In this document: in pieces, positions 52,709 through 60,458 of the stretch
How the letters are laid out: each line of letters opens with the position of its first letter
Position numbering within the stretch: position 1 is the stretch's first letter
NCBI RefSeq assembly: GCF_001184025.1
Contig: NZ_BBYG01000018.1
Location: forward strand, 310,001 to 374,000
DNA length: 64,000 nucleotides
Direction: 5' to 3'
DNA from: Streptomyces maremycinicus
Lineage (GTDB): Bacteria > Actinomycetota > Actinomycetes > Streptomycetales > Streptomycetaceae
Notes under the pieces: model-generated
The model's database searches: none
Told to the model about the DNA's origin: nothing
The model's input: only the letters and a program-made list of their open reading frames with translations
Program-made: the position numbers and the translations under genes

Positions 52709-53838
52709 GCTTCGGCGTCCTCTCGGTCGGATACGTGCAGCCAGGCGGGTGACCCGGGCAGATCACCCTGAAGGGTCCTGCCCAGGACCGCCGAATCCGC
52801 GGTGGCGGCGGTGCCGGTGCCGCCGGCGGCACCGCCGGCGATTTCATCCGTACGGCGCAGACCCGCCTGCCGGAGCAGGATGCGCATCTCCAGGTTGGCG
52901 TCCGTCGGGCGCAGGGTCACCCGGAACTCCCCGGCGCCGGCCGCGCGCGCCCGCTCCATCAGCCGGAACAGGAAGGCCGCCGCCGCGCCCCGGCCGGCCA
53001 CCCGGCAGGAGAGCGCGAGCAGCGGCACGGACCAGACCCCCGGGTCGGCCGGGGCCGCCGGGCGGGTCCGGCGCGTGCGGTCCACCAGGGCGGCGCCGAT
53101 GATGCCGTAGTCGCCGAAACGGTCCGTCATGCGGGCGGTGTACAGCTCGTGTCCGTCCGAGGAGGCCAGCTCGCGCAGACGGTCCGGGGTGAGCCCGGAG
53201 GAGTTCAGCCGGTGGGTCCGGGCGGCCAGTTCCAGCGCGCGCGGGATCTCGTCGGCCGTGGCCGCGCCCACGGTGAGCCGCATGTCGCACCAGCGCAGGA
53301 ACTCCTCGCGCGAGCCCTCGAAACGTTCGCCCTCGGCCCTGCGGGTCTCCTCCGTGCGGTAGCGGCGCACGCGTTCCCGGGACTCGGCGGTGACCTCCCG
53401 GCCCTCGAACGCGGCCAGCAGCGCGGGTACGTCCTCGGGCGCGAGGGTGCGTACGCCCGGCAGCAGGGCCTCGACCTCCGCGCGTTCGTACGGGGAGTCG
53501 TCCACCAGGACGAGGGCCTCCACCGCGATGCCGAGGTCCTTCGCGATCCTGCGCAGCGACTCGCTCTTGTCCTGCCAGGACACCTGCGGGGCCAGGAAGC
53601 GCGCCCGCACCTCCGGTACGGCGTCCAGCCGGTCGAGCACCGAGGGCGCGCTGCGGCTCGCGATGCTGCTGAGCACACCGCGGGCCGCCAGCTCGTCGAT
53701 CGCGGCGAGTGCCGCGGGGCGGGGCGTGGGCAGGTCGTCGGTGGCCGACTCGACGGCGATCTCGTCCCACAGGGTGCCGTCGAGATCCCAGACGACGCAC
53801 TTGACGCCGTCGGGGTCGAAGCGGTCCGTGACGCTCAT
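52705..53838 (-). CDS. FkbH-like HAD-IIIC phosphatase/acyltransferase fused to GNAT domain
   Basis: Two-domain protein of 377 residues. N-terminal HAD domain: motif I VWDLDGTLWD (Asp18, Asp20), motif II Ser in SSIASRSA (about 58-61), Lys91 in DKSESLRRIAKDLG, and the acidic motif LVDDSPYERAEV (Asp113-Asp114). C-terminal GNAT-like domain from about 180 (RLTVGAATADEIPRALELAA, HRLNSSGLTPDRLRELASSD, TDRFGDYGIIGAALV). FkbH proteins take glyceryl phosphate from 1,3-bisphosphoglycerate and load glyceryl onto an ACP; the GGVVGE stretch typical of glyceryl-loading members is replaced by DEIAVE, so the acyl group may differ. Starts and stops overlap with both operon partners. Confidence 0.84.
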   Translation of the reverse strand: MSVTDRFDPDGVKCVVWDLDGTLWDEIAVESATDDLPTPRPAALAAIDELAARGVLSSIASRSAPSVLDRLDAVPEVRARFLAPQVSWQDKSESLRRIAKDLGIAVEALVLVDDSPYERAEVEALLPGVRTLAPEDVPALLAAFEGREVTAESRERVRRYRTEETRRAEGERFEGSREEFLRWCDMRLTVGAATADEIPRALELAARTHRLNSSGLTPDRLRELASSDGHELYTARMTDRFGDYGIIGAALVDRTRRTRPAAPADPGVWSVPLLALSCRVAGRGAAAAFLFRLMERARAAGAGEFRVTLRPTDANLEMRILLRQAGLRRTDEIAGGAAGGTGTAATADSAVLGRTLQGDLPGSPAWLHVSDREDAEA

Positions 53839-55763
53839 CGGGCGCGGGCCCCCTTGCCGTCGCCCTCGCCCTGCGCTCCGCCCTTCGCCGCGCCCTCCGG
53901 GAGGAACAGCTTCATCGACAGGCTGGTGGGGTCGAAGCCGAACTTGCGGTACACCGTGCGCATCGGGACGTTGCCCACGTGCACCCGGCCAACGACCTCG
54001 GTGATGCCCTTGGCCAGGCAGAACTCCAGTCCGGCGGTGAGGAGGAGTTCGGCGACGTCGCTGCGGTTGTCCACCGGGGACACCGCCAGGGAGCGGAAGT
54101 TGGCGTAGCGGTCGCCGGTCATCGCGTTCTGGTTGATGCTCACCCAGCACCAGCCGACGGGCTCCTCGCCCGGACCGCCGGCGACGATCATGCCCTCCTT
54201 CGACTTCTCCATGGCACGGCCGAGGCGGGTCTCCCAGCGCGCGGGGTCGTCGATGGCGTCCTCGCCGAAGGAGACCCGGGCGATCTCGGCCTCGAACCGT
54301 CCGATGGCCGGCAGATCACGCTCGTCGGCCTGCCGTGCGACGTACGGCCGCGACCGCTCGGCGAGCCGGGCCCGGTCCTCGTCGGCCGGCGGGCGCCAGC
54401 CGACGGTGCGTCCGGCGGGAGCGGCGGGGGCGGGCACCGGGGCCGGGGTGGAGGCCGGAGCTGCCGATGCCGAGGCCGGGGCGGTGGCCGGGGCGACGAC
54501 GGGGGCAGGGGCGACGGCCGGGGCAGGGGCAGGACTGGGGACGGGGGCCGCGGTCGCCGGGGGTGTCGGGTCCTCCGCCGCGACCAGGCGGCCGGGGCGG
54601 AAGGGCCCCTTGCCGCAGTTCGGGCAGCCCTCCTCGCGCAGGGCGGCGACCGCCGTCCAGCGGGCACCTGGCCCGACGCGGAACCGGGCGTCGCACGCCA
54701 CGCAGGTGTACTCGCGCTGCCGGGTCCGCTTGTCGCCCGTATAGAGGGGGCCGCTGAACTCGCCCTCGTGGGAGGGGGCCGTCGAGGTGGTCGTCAGCAG
54801 GTGCTGGAAGAAGCCGACACCGCCGAGGATGCCGCTGCCCTCGTACTCGTTGAAGTTGCGGACGAACCCGTTGGTGACCAGGCCCAGCCCCATGATCTCC
54901 CGCTGCACCTCCAGCATCTCGTCCGGGCTCTTGCCGCCGAAGGAGAAGAAGACACTGTGCGCGGGACCGGGCCGCAGCCCCTCCACGGCACGGGAGAGGA
55001 AGAGGCGGGCGCCTTCGGGGGTGTACGGCGGGTCCGTCATGGCCACGTCGTGCTGCGCGTGCAGCTCGGCGGGCAGCGGCAGGCGCAGGTCGTGCCGGAC
55101 GGTCTCGATCCGGGTGCCGAGGCCGGCCGACACCTTCTGGATGTAGTCGAGGATCTCCGGGGAGATGTCCACGACGGTCACCCGCTCGACGATCGGACCG
55201 CCGAGCACATCGCCCACCACGGCGACGGCGAGGGACACCAGGTCGTCGTCGCCGATCAGCAGCAGCGAGCCGCCCGGCAGCGCGCCCGCCGTGAGCAGCG
55301 CGAGCACCCGGCGCACCTTGGTCTCGGCCGTGCAGTGCGACTGGTCGATCGCCATGTCGGCGGCGGGACCCGACTCCATGAGGGCACGCAGCCGCCGTAC
55401 GGCCGCGTCCAGCACGTCGGGGATCACGAGCTCGCGCCCGTCACAGGTGGTGCAGGTCGCGTCGAGGGACAGGTCCATGCCCAGCCGGGCGACGAGGTCC
55501 AGACCGTCCTCGGTCAGCCGGGACGGACGCTGTGTGGTGACGTACCCCCGGCGGCGCAGTTCGTTCCCCAGGGCCGCCACGATCGGGACGGGCAGGCCGG
55601 TCGCGCGGCTGAGGTCCTTCGTGGAGGCGGGCGCCAGCCGGCGCAGCGCACGCAGGACGGACCGCACCCCGGGCGGCCCCTCCTGGAGCCGGACGGCTTC
55701 CGCGACTTCCGTGAGCACGGAATCCGCGTGGGTGCTCCGAGGGTGCCGACGCGCGTTCGTCAC
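53835..55763 (-). CDS. BpsA-type branched polyamine synthase domain fused to zinc ribbon and GNAT
   Basis: Protein of 642 residues with an unusual domain order. Residues 1-100 form a winged helix (ASTKDLSRATGLPVPIVAAL), then a CTTC knuckle at 104-107. Residues 145-345 match the N4-bis(aminopropyl)spermidine synthase (BpsA, former DUF43) fold with GDDD at 171-174, VTVVDISPEILDYIQKVSAG and DPPYT at 244-248. A zinc ribbon (C354, C357, C380, C383) and a 60-residue Pro/Ala linker lead to a GNAT domain at 476-620 (NFRSLAVSPVDNRSDVAELL). BpsA transfers aminopropyl groups from decarboxylated AdoMet to an amine. GTG start with GGAG seven bases upstream. It is the first gene of the operon with the FkbH-like and ACP genes. 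Confidence 0.82.
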   Translation of the reverse strand: MTNARRHPRSTHADSVLTEVAEAVRLQEGPPGVRSVLRALRRLAPASTKDLSRATGLPVPIVAALGNELRRRGYVTTQRPSRLTEDGLDLVARLGMDLSLDATCTTCDGRELVIPDVLDAAVRRLRALMESGPAADMAIDQSHCTAETKVRRVLALLTAGALPGGSLLLIGDDDLVSLAVAVVGDVLGGPIVERVTVVDISPEILDYIQKVSAGLGTRIETVRHDLRLPLPAELHAQHDVAMTDPPYTPEGARLFLSRAVEGLRPGPAHSVFFSFGGKSPDEMLEVQREIMGLGLVTNGFVRNFNEYEGSGILGGVGFFQHLLTTTSTAPSHEGEFSGPLYTGDKRTRQREYTCVACDARFRVGPGARWTAVAALREEGCPNCGKGPFRPGRLVAAEDPTPPATAAPVPSPAPAPAVAPAPVVAPATAPASASAAPASTPAPVPAPAAPAGRTVGWRPPADEDRARLAERSRPYVARQADERDLPAIGRFEAEIARVSFGEDAIDDPARWETRLGRAMEKSKEGMIVAGGPGEEPVGWCWVSINQNAMTGDRYANFRSLAVSPVDNRSDVAELLLTAGLEFCLAKGITEVVGRVHVGNVPMRTVYRKFGFDPTSLSMKLFLPEGAAKGGAQGEGDGKGARAR

Positions 55764-56275
55764 AATGCTGCTCCAGGCAAGCTGATTGGTGGATTCCGGG
55801 ACTATCGAGTATACGGGCTGGTAGGCAGACCCAGGACCCGCCGGGACGACCGGGAAACACCGCGGAAAAGCGACGGATTTCGAATGGGCGGAAGGGAGTC
55901 GCGCCAGGGCCCGGACGAGCGTCCGGCCACTGCTTTCCCCACCTTCCTTCCGCCGCCCTCCAGGCTGCTTTCCCTCCCGCTTTCCCCGTTGTTTTCCTTG
56001 CCGCTTTTCGTGCGGCTTCCTCTTCTGCTCCCCCGTTGTTGTCCCGTTGCTCTTCCCGCTGTTCCGGGTGATGTGCACGGGGAGGTCGGAGAAGGTTTTC
56101 GGGAAGGGGGGTGGTGGGTTTCCGGACGAATCCTGTGGACCCCCTCCCCGCCTCTTGACACAGTGCACGCGCGAGCCCCGGAGCGCCCCGGATGCTACGC
56201 TGGGCACCATCGAGTGCCGCTTACCGGCCTCGCAACCTTCCCCTTTGGCCGCGCGGACCAGCGCAGATCTATGTG
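55764..56275. promoter_or_regulatory. Divergent intergenic region with pyrimidine-rich leader
   Basis: The gap between the BpsA-GNAT gene and the decarboxylase gene. TATACT on the minus strand (55813-55808) is a good -10 box for the BpsA operon, 45 bases before its GTG. Between about 55925 and 56070 the plus strand is a long C/T-rich tract with TTTCC and TTGTT motifs, unlike the surrounding DNA. TTGACA at 56155-56160 could be a -35 box for the decarboxylase, but no -10 is seen at normal spacing. A minus-strand frame through the tract lacks a ribosome site and protein-like composition. Confidence 0.5.
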
Positions 56276-56315
56276 AAAGGAGACGGGGGCAGCGGTTCGT
56301 CACCCCCGGTTCCCC
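56276..56315 (+). promoter_or_regulatory. Hairpin between Shine-Dalgarno and start of the decarboxylase gene
   Basis: AAAGGAG (56276-56282) is an excellent ribosome site but lies 33 bases before the ATG. CGGGGG (56284-56289) and CCCCCG (56303-56308) form a 6-bp GC hairpin with a 13-base loop. Folding removes 25 bases and leaves 8 unpaired bases between the ribosome site and ATG, the optimal spacing. Initiation may therefore depend on this structure. Confidence 0.6.
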
Positions 56316-56696
56316 ATGACCAACTCCGCCAACCTCGCCACCGAGGGTATAAACGTCGACGATCTGTGCTCTTATGCCGTCGATGTTTGGGTGAGCGATC
56401 ACAGCATCCTGACCGATCAGGAGCGCCTTCTCCAGGTGCTGCGCACGGCCGCCGAAAAGGGAAACGCCACGGTACTCGGTGAGGCCTCGCATGTTTTCCC
56501 GAACGGCGCCGTCACCGCGATTCTCCTGCTTTCCGCCTCGCACCTCAGTATTCACACCTGGCCCGAATTCAGCCTGGCCAATGTCGACCTGCTCGCCTAT
56601 GGCCGGCTGAACGGCGAGCGGATGATGCAGAGCGTGGAACTCGGCCTTTCGCCGACCCGCATCAACGTGACGCGTATGCTCCGCGCGGTTCACTGA
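56316..56696 (+). CDS. Pyruvoyl-dependent AdoMet-decarboxylase homologue (class 1B, SpeD/SpeH fold)
   Basis: Protein of 126 residues, the length of class 1B AdoMet decarboxylase proenzymes. LLSASHLSIHTWPEFSLANV is the self-cleavage region: Ser75 would become the pyruvoyl group and His80 matches the catalytic His. Two positions depart from the family: the residue before the serine is Ala, not Glu, and where DxFTCG carries the catalytic Cys the sequence reads DLLAYG, giving Tyr95. So the substrate may be AdoMet or, as in described neofunctionalised homologues, ornithine or arginine. It is divergent from the BpsA-type synthase, which needs decarboxylated AdoMet. Codon use is less GC-biased than in neighbours. 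It converges with the hydrolase gene. Confidence 0.82.
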   Translation: MTNSANLATEGINVDDLCSYAVDVWVSDHSILTDQERLLQVLRTAAEKGNATVLGEASHVFPNGAVTAILLLSASHLSIHTWPEFSLANVDLLAYGRLNGERMMQSVELGLSPTRINVTRMLRAVH

Positions 56697-56708
56697 CCTG
56701 ATTCGGTC

Positions 56709-57425
56709 TCACAGCCACCCCGACAGCGAGTCGACGAAAGCGTCGAACCGGTCCCGGTGGATCGCGTGCGGTGCGTCGGGCACCGTACGCACCTCGAAAC
56801 CGCGGCACACCAGCTCGGCCCGCATCTCCGCGCTGACGAGCATGCTCGGGTCCGACGTCTGGACGAGAGAGGGCACCACGGCCTTCTCCGGCGTGTGGTC
56901 GATGTGCCGGTGGGTGGAGAGCGCGAGGGCCGTCTTCTCGTCCCAGCGGTCGAGCGCCTCCCGCTCGGCCGCGGCCCGCTGCTCGAGGCGTTCGTCCGGT
57001 TCTCCCTCCCTGGGCGGGCGGGAGAGGGCGGCGAGGGCGCGGGACGAGCGCTTGAAGAGCGTGAAGAGGGCCGGATCCAGGGAGCCGTGGGCCCCGGAGA
57101 GCTGCCAGGCCGGTTCCGAGTAGACGGCGCGGGCCGGTCGTAGCTCCGCGACCGCCAGGGCCAGGGCCAAGGCGCCCAGCGAATGGCCCAGCGCCACTTC
57201 CGGGGCGCGCGGCAGCGTCTCGAGGAGATCCTCGGCGAAGAGCCGGGGCTCGTACTCCCCGCGCGCGCTGGCGCCGTGCCCGCGCAGGTCCACGGCGAGG
57301 ACGCGGTAGCCCCGCCCGGTCAGGACCGGGACCAGTTCGTGCCACGTGCGGTGGTCGGACATGATGCCGTGGACGAGGACGGCGACGCGCTCGCCCGTTC
57401 CCCACTCCTGTGTGTGCAGTCGCAT
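56709..57425 (-). CDS. Alpha/beta hydrolase
   Basis: Cytosolic alpha/beta-fold hydrolase of 238 residues. Oxyanion region LVHGIMSDHRTW, strand VLAVDLRGHGAS, nucleophile Ser82 in LGHSLGALALALA, and the catalytic His in PDAPHAIHRDRFDAFVDSL near the C terminus. The acid residue is probably the Asp in VQTSDPSML. Typical substrates are esters, lactones or thioesters; none can be specified. It converges with the decarboxylase gene (12 bases apart) and is divergent from the phosphopantetheinyl transferase. A thioesterase role on the nearby ACP is possible but only contextual. Confidence 0.85.
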   Translation of the reverse strand: MRLHTQEWGTGERVAVLVHGIMSDHRTWHELVPVLTGRGYRVLAVDLRGHGASARGEYEPRLFAEDLLETLPRAPEVALGHSLGALALALAVAELRPARAVYSEPAWQLSGAHGSLDPALFTLFKRSSRALAALSRPPREGEPDERLEQRAAAEREALDRWDEKTALALSTHRHIDHTPEKAVVPSLVQTSDPSMLVSAEMRAELVCRGFEVRTVPDAPHAIHRDRFDAFVDSLSGWL

Positions 57426-57517
57426 GCGGCTGCTTCCTCGTGGTGGTGTGGTGTGGCGTGGTGTGAGCAGGAGCGAGTGTAGGGCGCGGGCTGATCATCG
57501 AACCAGGACGAGGCGCT

Positions 57518-58351
57518 GTGACAGGACACCCGGTGCACGTGTGGTGGGCCCGTCCGAAGGACGCCCGGCCCGAGCTGCGGGCTCTCCTCGACCCCGTGGA
57601 ACGCGCCCGGTACGAGTCGACCGTCGATCCCGCGGGCAAGGAGCGGTTCCTGGTCGGCTGCGCCCTCAGCCGCCTGGTCCTCGGCGAACGGCTCGGGCTG
57701 CCCCCGGCGGACGTCCCCCTGCGCCGGGTGTGTCCCCGCTGCGGCGGCCCGCACGGCAAGGTCCGCCTCGGCGCGGCCGTACCGCCGGACGGCCCTGTGC
57801 GCACCCCTCCGGCCTACGACTTCTCCGTCACCCACAGCGGCGCGCTCGTCGGTGTCGCCCTCTGCCGGGGTGGGGAGGTGGGCCTCGACGTCGAGGATTC
57901 CCACGGCGTCCTGGACGTCGACTCCGCGGCCCGGGTGGCCCTGTCCGGCCCGGAGCTCGCGGCACTGTACGCCCGCCCGGCGGCCGAACGGCAGCGCGCG
58001 TTCCTGCGCACCTGGACACGCAAGGAAGCCGTGCTCAAGGCGCTCGGCGTGGGGCTGGCGGCACCTCTGCGAGAGCTGGAGGTCTCCGACCCCGACCGCC
58101 CCCCGACGGTCCTCACCTGGCCGGCCCGACTCACCCCCCACCCCAGCATGCGCATGGCGGACCTGACCGTCGACGGCACGCATCCCGCGGCGGTGGCGGT
58201 GGCGGTGGCGGCGGTGGCGGACAAGGGGGCGGTGGTGGAAGCGGCGGAGGCCGGATCGGCGGACGGGGACGGACCATGGGCACGGCAGCCCGGCGCGGTG
58301 CGGGTCACCGTCCACGACGGCTCATCGACGCTGGCGGCGTACGACCGCTGA
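57518..58351 (+). CDS. 4'-phosphopantetheinyl transferase (Sfp type)
   Basis: Enzyme of 277 residues that transfers phosphopantetheine from CoA to the serine of carrier proteins. Sfp-type motifs are DFSVTHSGALVGVAL (P2), VGLDVED with Asp124 and Glu126 binding Mg, and FLRTWTRKEAVLKALGVGL with Trp166, Lys169, Glu170 and Lys174. An inserted CPRCGGPHGK at about 72-81 is common in actinobacterial members. The C-terminal 60 residues are a low-complexity Ala/Val/Gly tail. GTG start at 57518 after AGGACGAGG. It is the obvious candidate to activate the ACP at 52430, although such enzymes often serve many clusters. Confidence 0.9.
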   Translation: MTGHPVHVWWARPKDARPELRALLDPVERARYESTVDPAGKERFLVGCALSRLVLGERLGLPPADVPLRRVCPRCGGPHGKVRLGAAVPPDGPVRTPPAYDFSVTHSGALVGVALCRGGEVGLDVEDSHGVLDVDSAARVALSGPELAALYARPAAERQRAFLRTWTRKEAVLKALGVGLAAPLRELEVSDPDRPPTVLTWPARLTPHPSMRMADLTVDGTHPAAVAVAVAAVADKGAVVEAAEAGSADGDGPWARQPGAVRVTVHDGSSTLAAYDR

Positions 58352-58445
58352 CCGCCGGCCGCCCCGCCCCTCCGGACCCTCCCCGGCGCAGTCGGATTCC
58401 CGCCGATCCCCGGGCGCTGTCGTAGGAGTCGGATACGTTGCCCGC

Positions 58446-58724
58446 ATGCCTGACACTGATCCGCTCGTGCCTGCCCTCGCCGGAGTGCTCGTCGATGTCG
58501 TGTGGTGGCTGGAGAGTTGCGGGGACGAGGAAGTGGATCCCGATTCCGCGGTGAAGATGATGGAGAGCGTCGGCGGAGAGTTGCTGAGCCTGCCCTCCGC
58601 CCAACGCGAGCGCCTCGTGCAGACACTCGCGGACCTGGCCGAAGCGGAGCAGGACCCGCAGAGGCGCGACTTCCTGAACGCGTTCCCCTCCGCCGTCGGA
58701 CTGACCGAGAACGAGGAGAGCTGA
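58446..58724 (+). CDS. Small acidic protein, function unknown
   Basis: Acidic, predicted helical protein of 92 residues (VLVDVVWWLESCGDEEVDPD, VQTLADLAEAEQDPQRRDFL), not recognised. Composition and size resemble orphan immunity proteins of polymorphic toxin systems, and the SUKH protein 1 kb away supports that reading, but no toxin is visible. TACGTT (58434-58439) stands six bases before the ATG without a ribosome site, the pattern of a leaderless mRNA. Confidence 0.65.
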   Translation: MPDTDPLVPALAGVLVDVVWWLESCGDEEVDPDSAVKMMESVGGELLSLPSAQRERLVQTLADLAEAEQDPQRRDFLNAFPSAVGLTENEES

Positions 58725-58900
58725 GGGCGCGGCCCGCTGCTGGGCGGCGACGCACCCGAGGCCCTGTGCGATCCACGCGGCCCCACCGCGGCAGCGCCCC
58801 CGGGGACGCAGTGCCGGCCGATCCCGGAGCGGAGCCGACGACCGCGTCTTCACCACTCCCCAGCTCGGCGTGCTCGCCTCAGCGGCCGTCCGGGCGTTGC

Positions 58901-59344
58901 TCATCCATGCAGCGGCAAGCCCGCTTCGTCGTCGCTCACAGCGGTGTAGACGGTGAGGCAGGATGCGACGACGTCGACCTGCGAAGGTCCTGCGATCCGG
59001 AGCCGCACCAACTCGGGGAGATCTGAGGAGCGGTCGATGAGACCGGTGGCGTCGTCAGGCCATGGATGGGGCAGCCGCGGGAGGTGTTCCACCAAGATCT
59101 CGTCGATGAAGGAGTCCTGGACCGCGATCGCATCTCCTGTCCCGACGTGGTGCAGACAGGCAAGCGAGATCACGACGTCTGGCTTGTGCGGGCCCTCCCT
59201 CAGGAAGACGTCCACGTAATCGCCGCCGTCCGTCGCCTCGAAGGAGACCCGTTCGACGAAGTAACTCACGCACGGGGAAAGCATGCGGGCTGCTCTCAGG
59301 CAGCGGTTCTTGAAGGCATCCTCTGCCTCGACCGCGTCACTCAT
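58901..59344 (-). CDS. Hypothetical protein
   Basis: Protein of 147 residues with mixed alpha/beta pattern (CVSYFVERVSFEATDGGDYV, VFLREGPHKPDVVISLACLH, VDVVASCLTVYTAVSDDEAG) and no membrane helix or signal. I do not recognise it. Acidic, solitary and near a SUKH protein, it could be another immunity-type protein. The start ATG at 59342-59344 follows GGTGAACCATAGCCTCACGCC on the minus strand without an obvious ribosome site. The third-position GC is somewhat lower than in the operons upstream. Confidence 0.55.
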   Translation of the reverse strand: MSDAVEAEDAFKNRCLRAARMLSPCVSYFVERVSFEATDGGDYVDVFLREGPHKPDVVISLACLHHVGTGDAIAVQDSFIDEILVEHLPRLPHPWPDDATGLIDRSSDLPELVRLRIAGPSQVDVVASCLTVYTAVSDDEAGLPLHG

Positions 59345-59531
59345 GGCGTGAGGCTATGGTTCACCGCCGACCGCTCCGACTCCGACGATCAGTTCTTCTG
59401 GAATTGTTGCGTGGGTTCCGCGGCACGGTCGCGCGCAGGTCTGAGGTGGGTGCGCATCCGTATCAGGTCGATCACGACGGGTCGATGGCCTTGGCCGACC
59501 GACGGTGGCCGGGGGCCCTGGCAGTCTCACA

Positions 59532-60128
59532 TCAGAACGGTTCGAAGCTCGGCTGTACGGGGCCGATCTCACCGTTGGCGACCAGTTCCTCCAGATCCTC
59601 CGGTTCCAGGAACTCGAGGGCTTCCGGTTCGATGCCGTGGTAGCGGTCCACGTCGAGCAGTTGCCGTACGAACGTGAGGGCAAAGCCTGAGAACGTGCCG
59701 TCGAAGGTCACGCAGCCCTCTTCGTGGACCATCGTGACGATCTTCCACCGGTCCGGGTCCGGCTCGCAGGGCAGGAAGAAGTGCTCGTCGCCGCTGTGGT
59801 CGTATCCCCACGAGATCAGCCCACCGGGTGCCGGGTGAAAGGGGTACGGAAGGTGCTCGGAGTCGCCGCGGCTCAGGGCCGCCTCCCGGCTTTCGGTGAA
59901 GCTCCGGTGCGTCTCGCGCATGCGCGTCAGGAGCGGGCTCGATCCGGCGGGGTGGAACACGACGAGCTCGCCGGAGATGACCCCGCTCCCGTAGGCGTCC
60001 AGGAACTCCTTGAAGTCGCTGGGCAGCGCGGAGCCGATGTGCCGCTCGACTTCGTCCCAGTCGGCTGGGTTCGACCGGCGGTCGGCGGGAGCCCCCAGGA
60101 GGGCCCGCAACTCGTCCGACGAGGACAT
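59532..60128 (-). CDS. SMI1/KNR4 (SUKH) family protein
   Basis: Protein of 198 residues with the SUKH fold: DWDEVERHIGSALPSDFKEF, LDAYGSGVISGELVVFHPAG and the later WGYDHSGDEHFFLP and VTFDGTFSGFALTFVRQLL. In bacteria most SUKH proteins neutralise nuclease or deaminase toxins of polymorphic secretion systems. No cognate toxin is next to it, so it is an orphan immunity gene or has another role. The ATG at 60126-60128 is chosen because GGAG stands six bases upstream; a start four codons earlier is less likely. Confidence 0.82.
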   Translation of the reverse strand: MSSSDELRALLGAPADRRSNPADWDEVERHIGSALPSDFKEFLDAYGSGVISGELVVFHPAGSSPLLTRMRETHRSFTESREAALSRGDSEHLPYPFHPAPGGLISWGYDHSGDEHFFLPCEPDPDRWKIVTMVHEEGCVTFDGTFSGFALTFVRQLLDVDRYHGIEPEALEFLEPEDLEELVANGEIGPVQPSFEPF

Positions 60129-60458
60129 GCACTGCTCCAATTACCGGTCAGCGGTGATCTGCGCCGCCGTGATTCTGCCGTCCGCCCGCCACGCCATGGC
60201 CGGCAGGGTCTTCATGCCCGCCCCCGTGACCGCCCGGGGCTCCCCGTTGTTCCCGCCCGATCGGGCACGGCTGGGGCACGGTTGGCCGATCACCGGACGG
60301 TTCCGATGGGCGGCGCATCTGAGTAGCGGTGCTCATGTGCAGTGCCTGCCGCGTCAGCATGCTGGGCGGCATGCGATGGACGGGATGTCCCCAGCAAACG
60401 GAATGGTGGTCGGTGTGAGGCCCGGGGGTCGTCGACCGGCGAGCAGGTTGGCGTCAGT
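60129..60458. other. Intergenic region, nothing recognised
   Basis: About 330 bases between the divergent SUKH and membrane-protein genes. I see no convincing promoter pair, repeat or conserved ORF. Confidence 0.4.

Noticed and set aside
55802..56161. Minus-strand ORF in the divergent region
   Set aside because: Low-complexity Ser/Arg/Gly composition from the purine-rich strand and no ribosome site.
52430..58351. A conventional polyketide or nonribosomal peptide cluster
   Set aside because: No ketosynthase, adenylation or condensation domain is present; only a lone ACP, a FkbH-like protein and a phosphopantetheinyl transferase.
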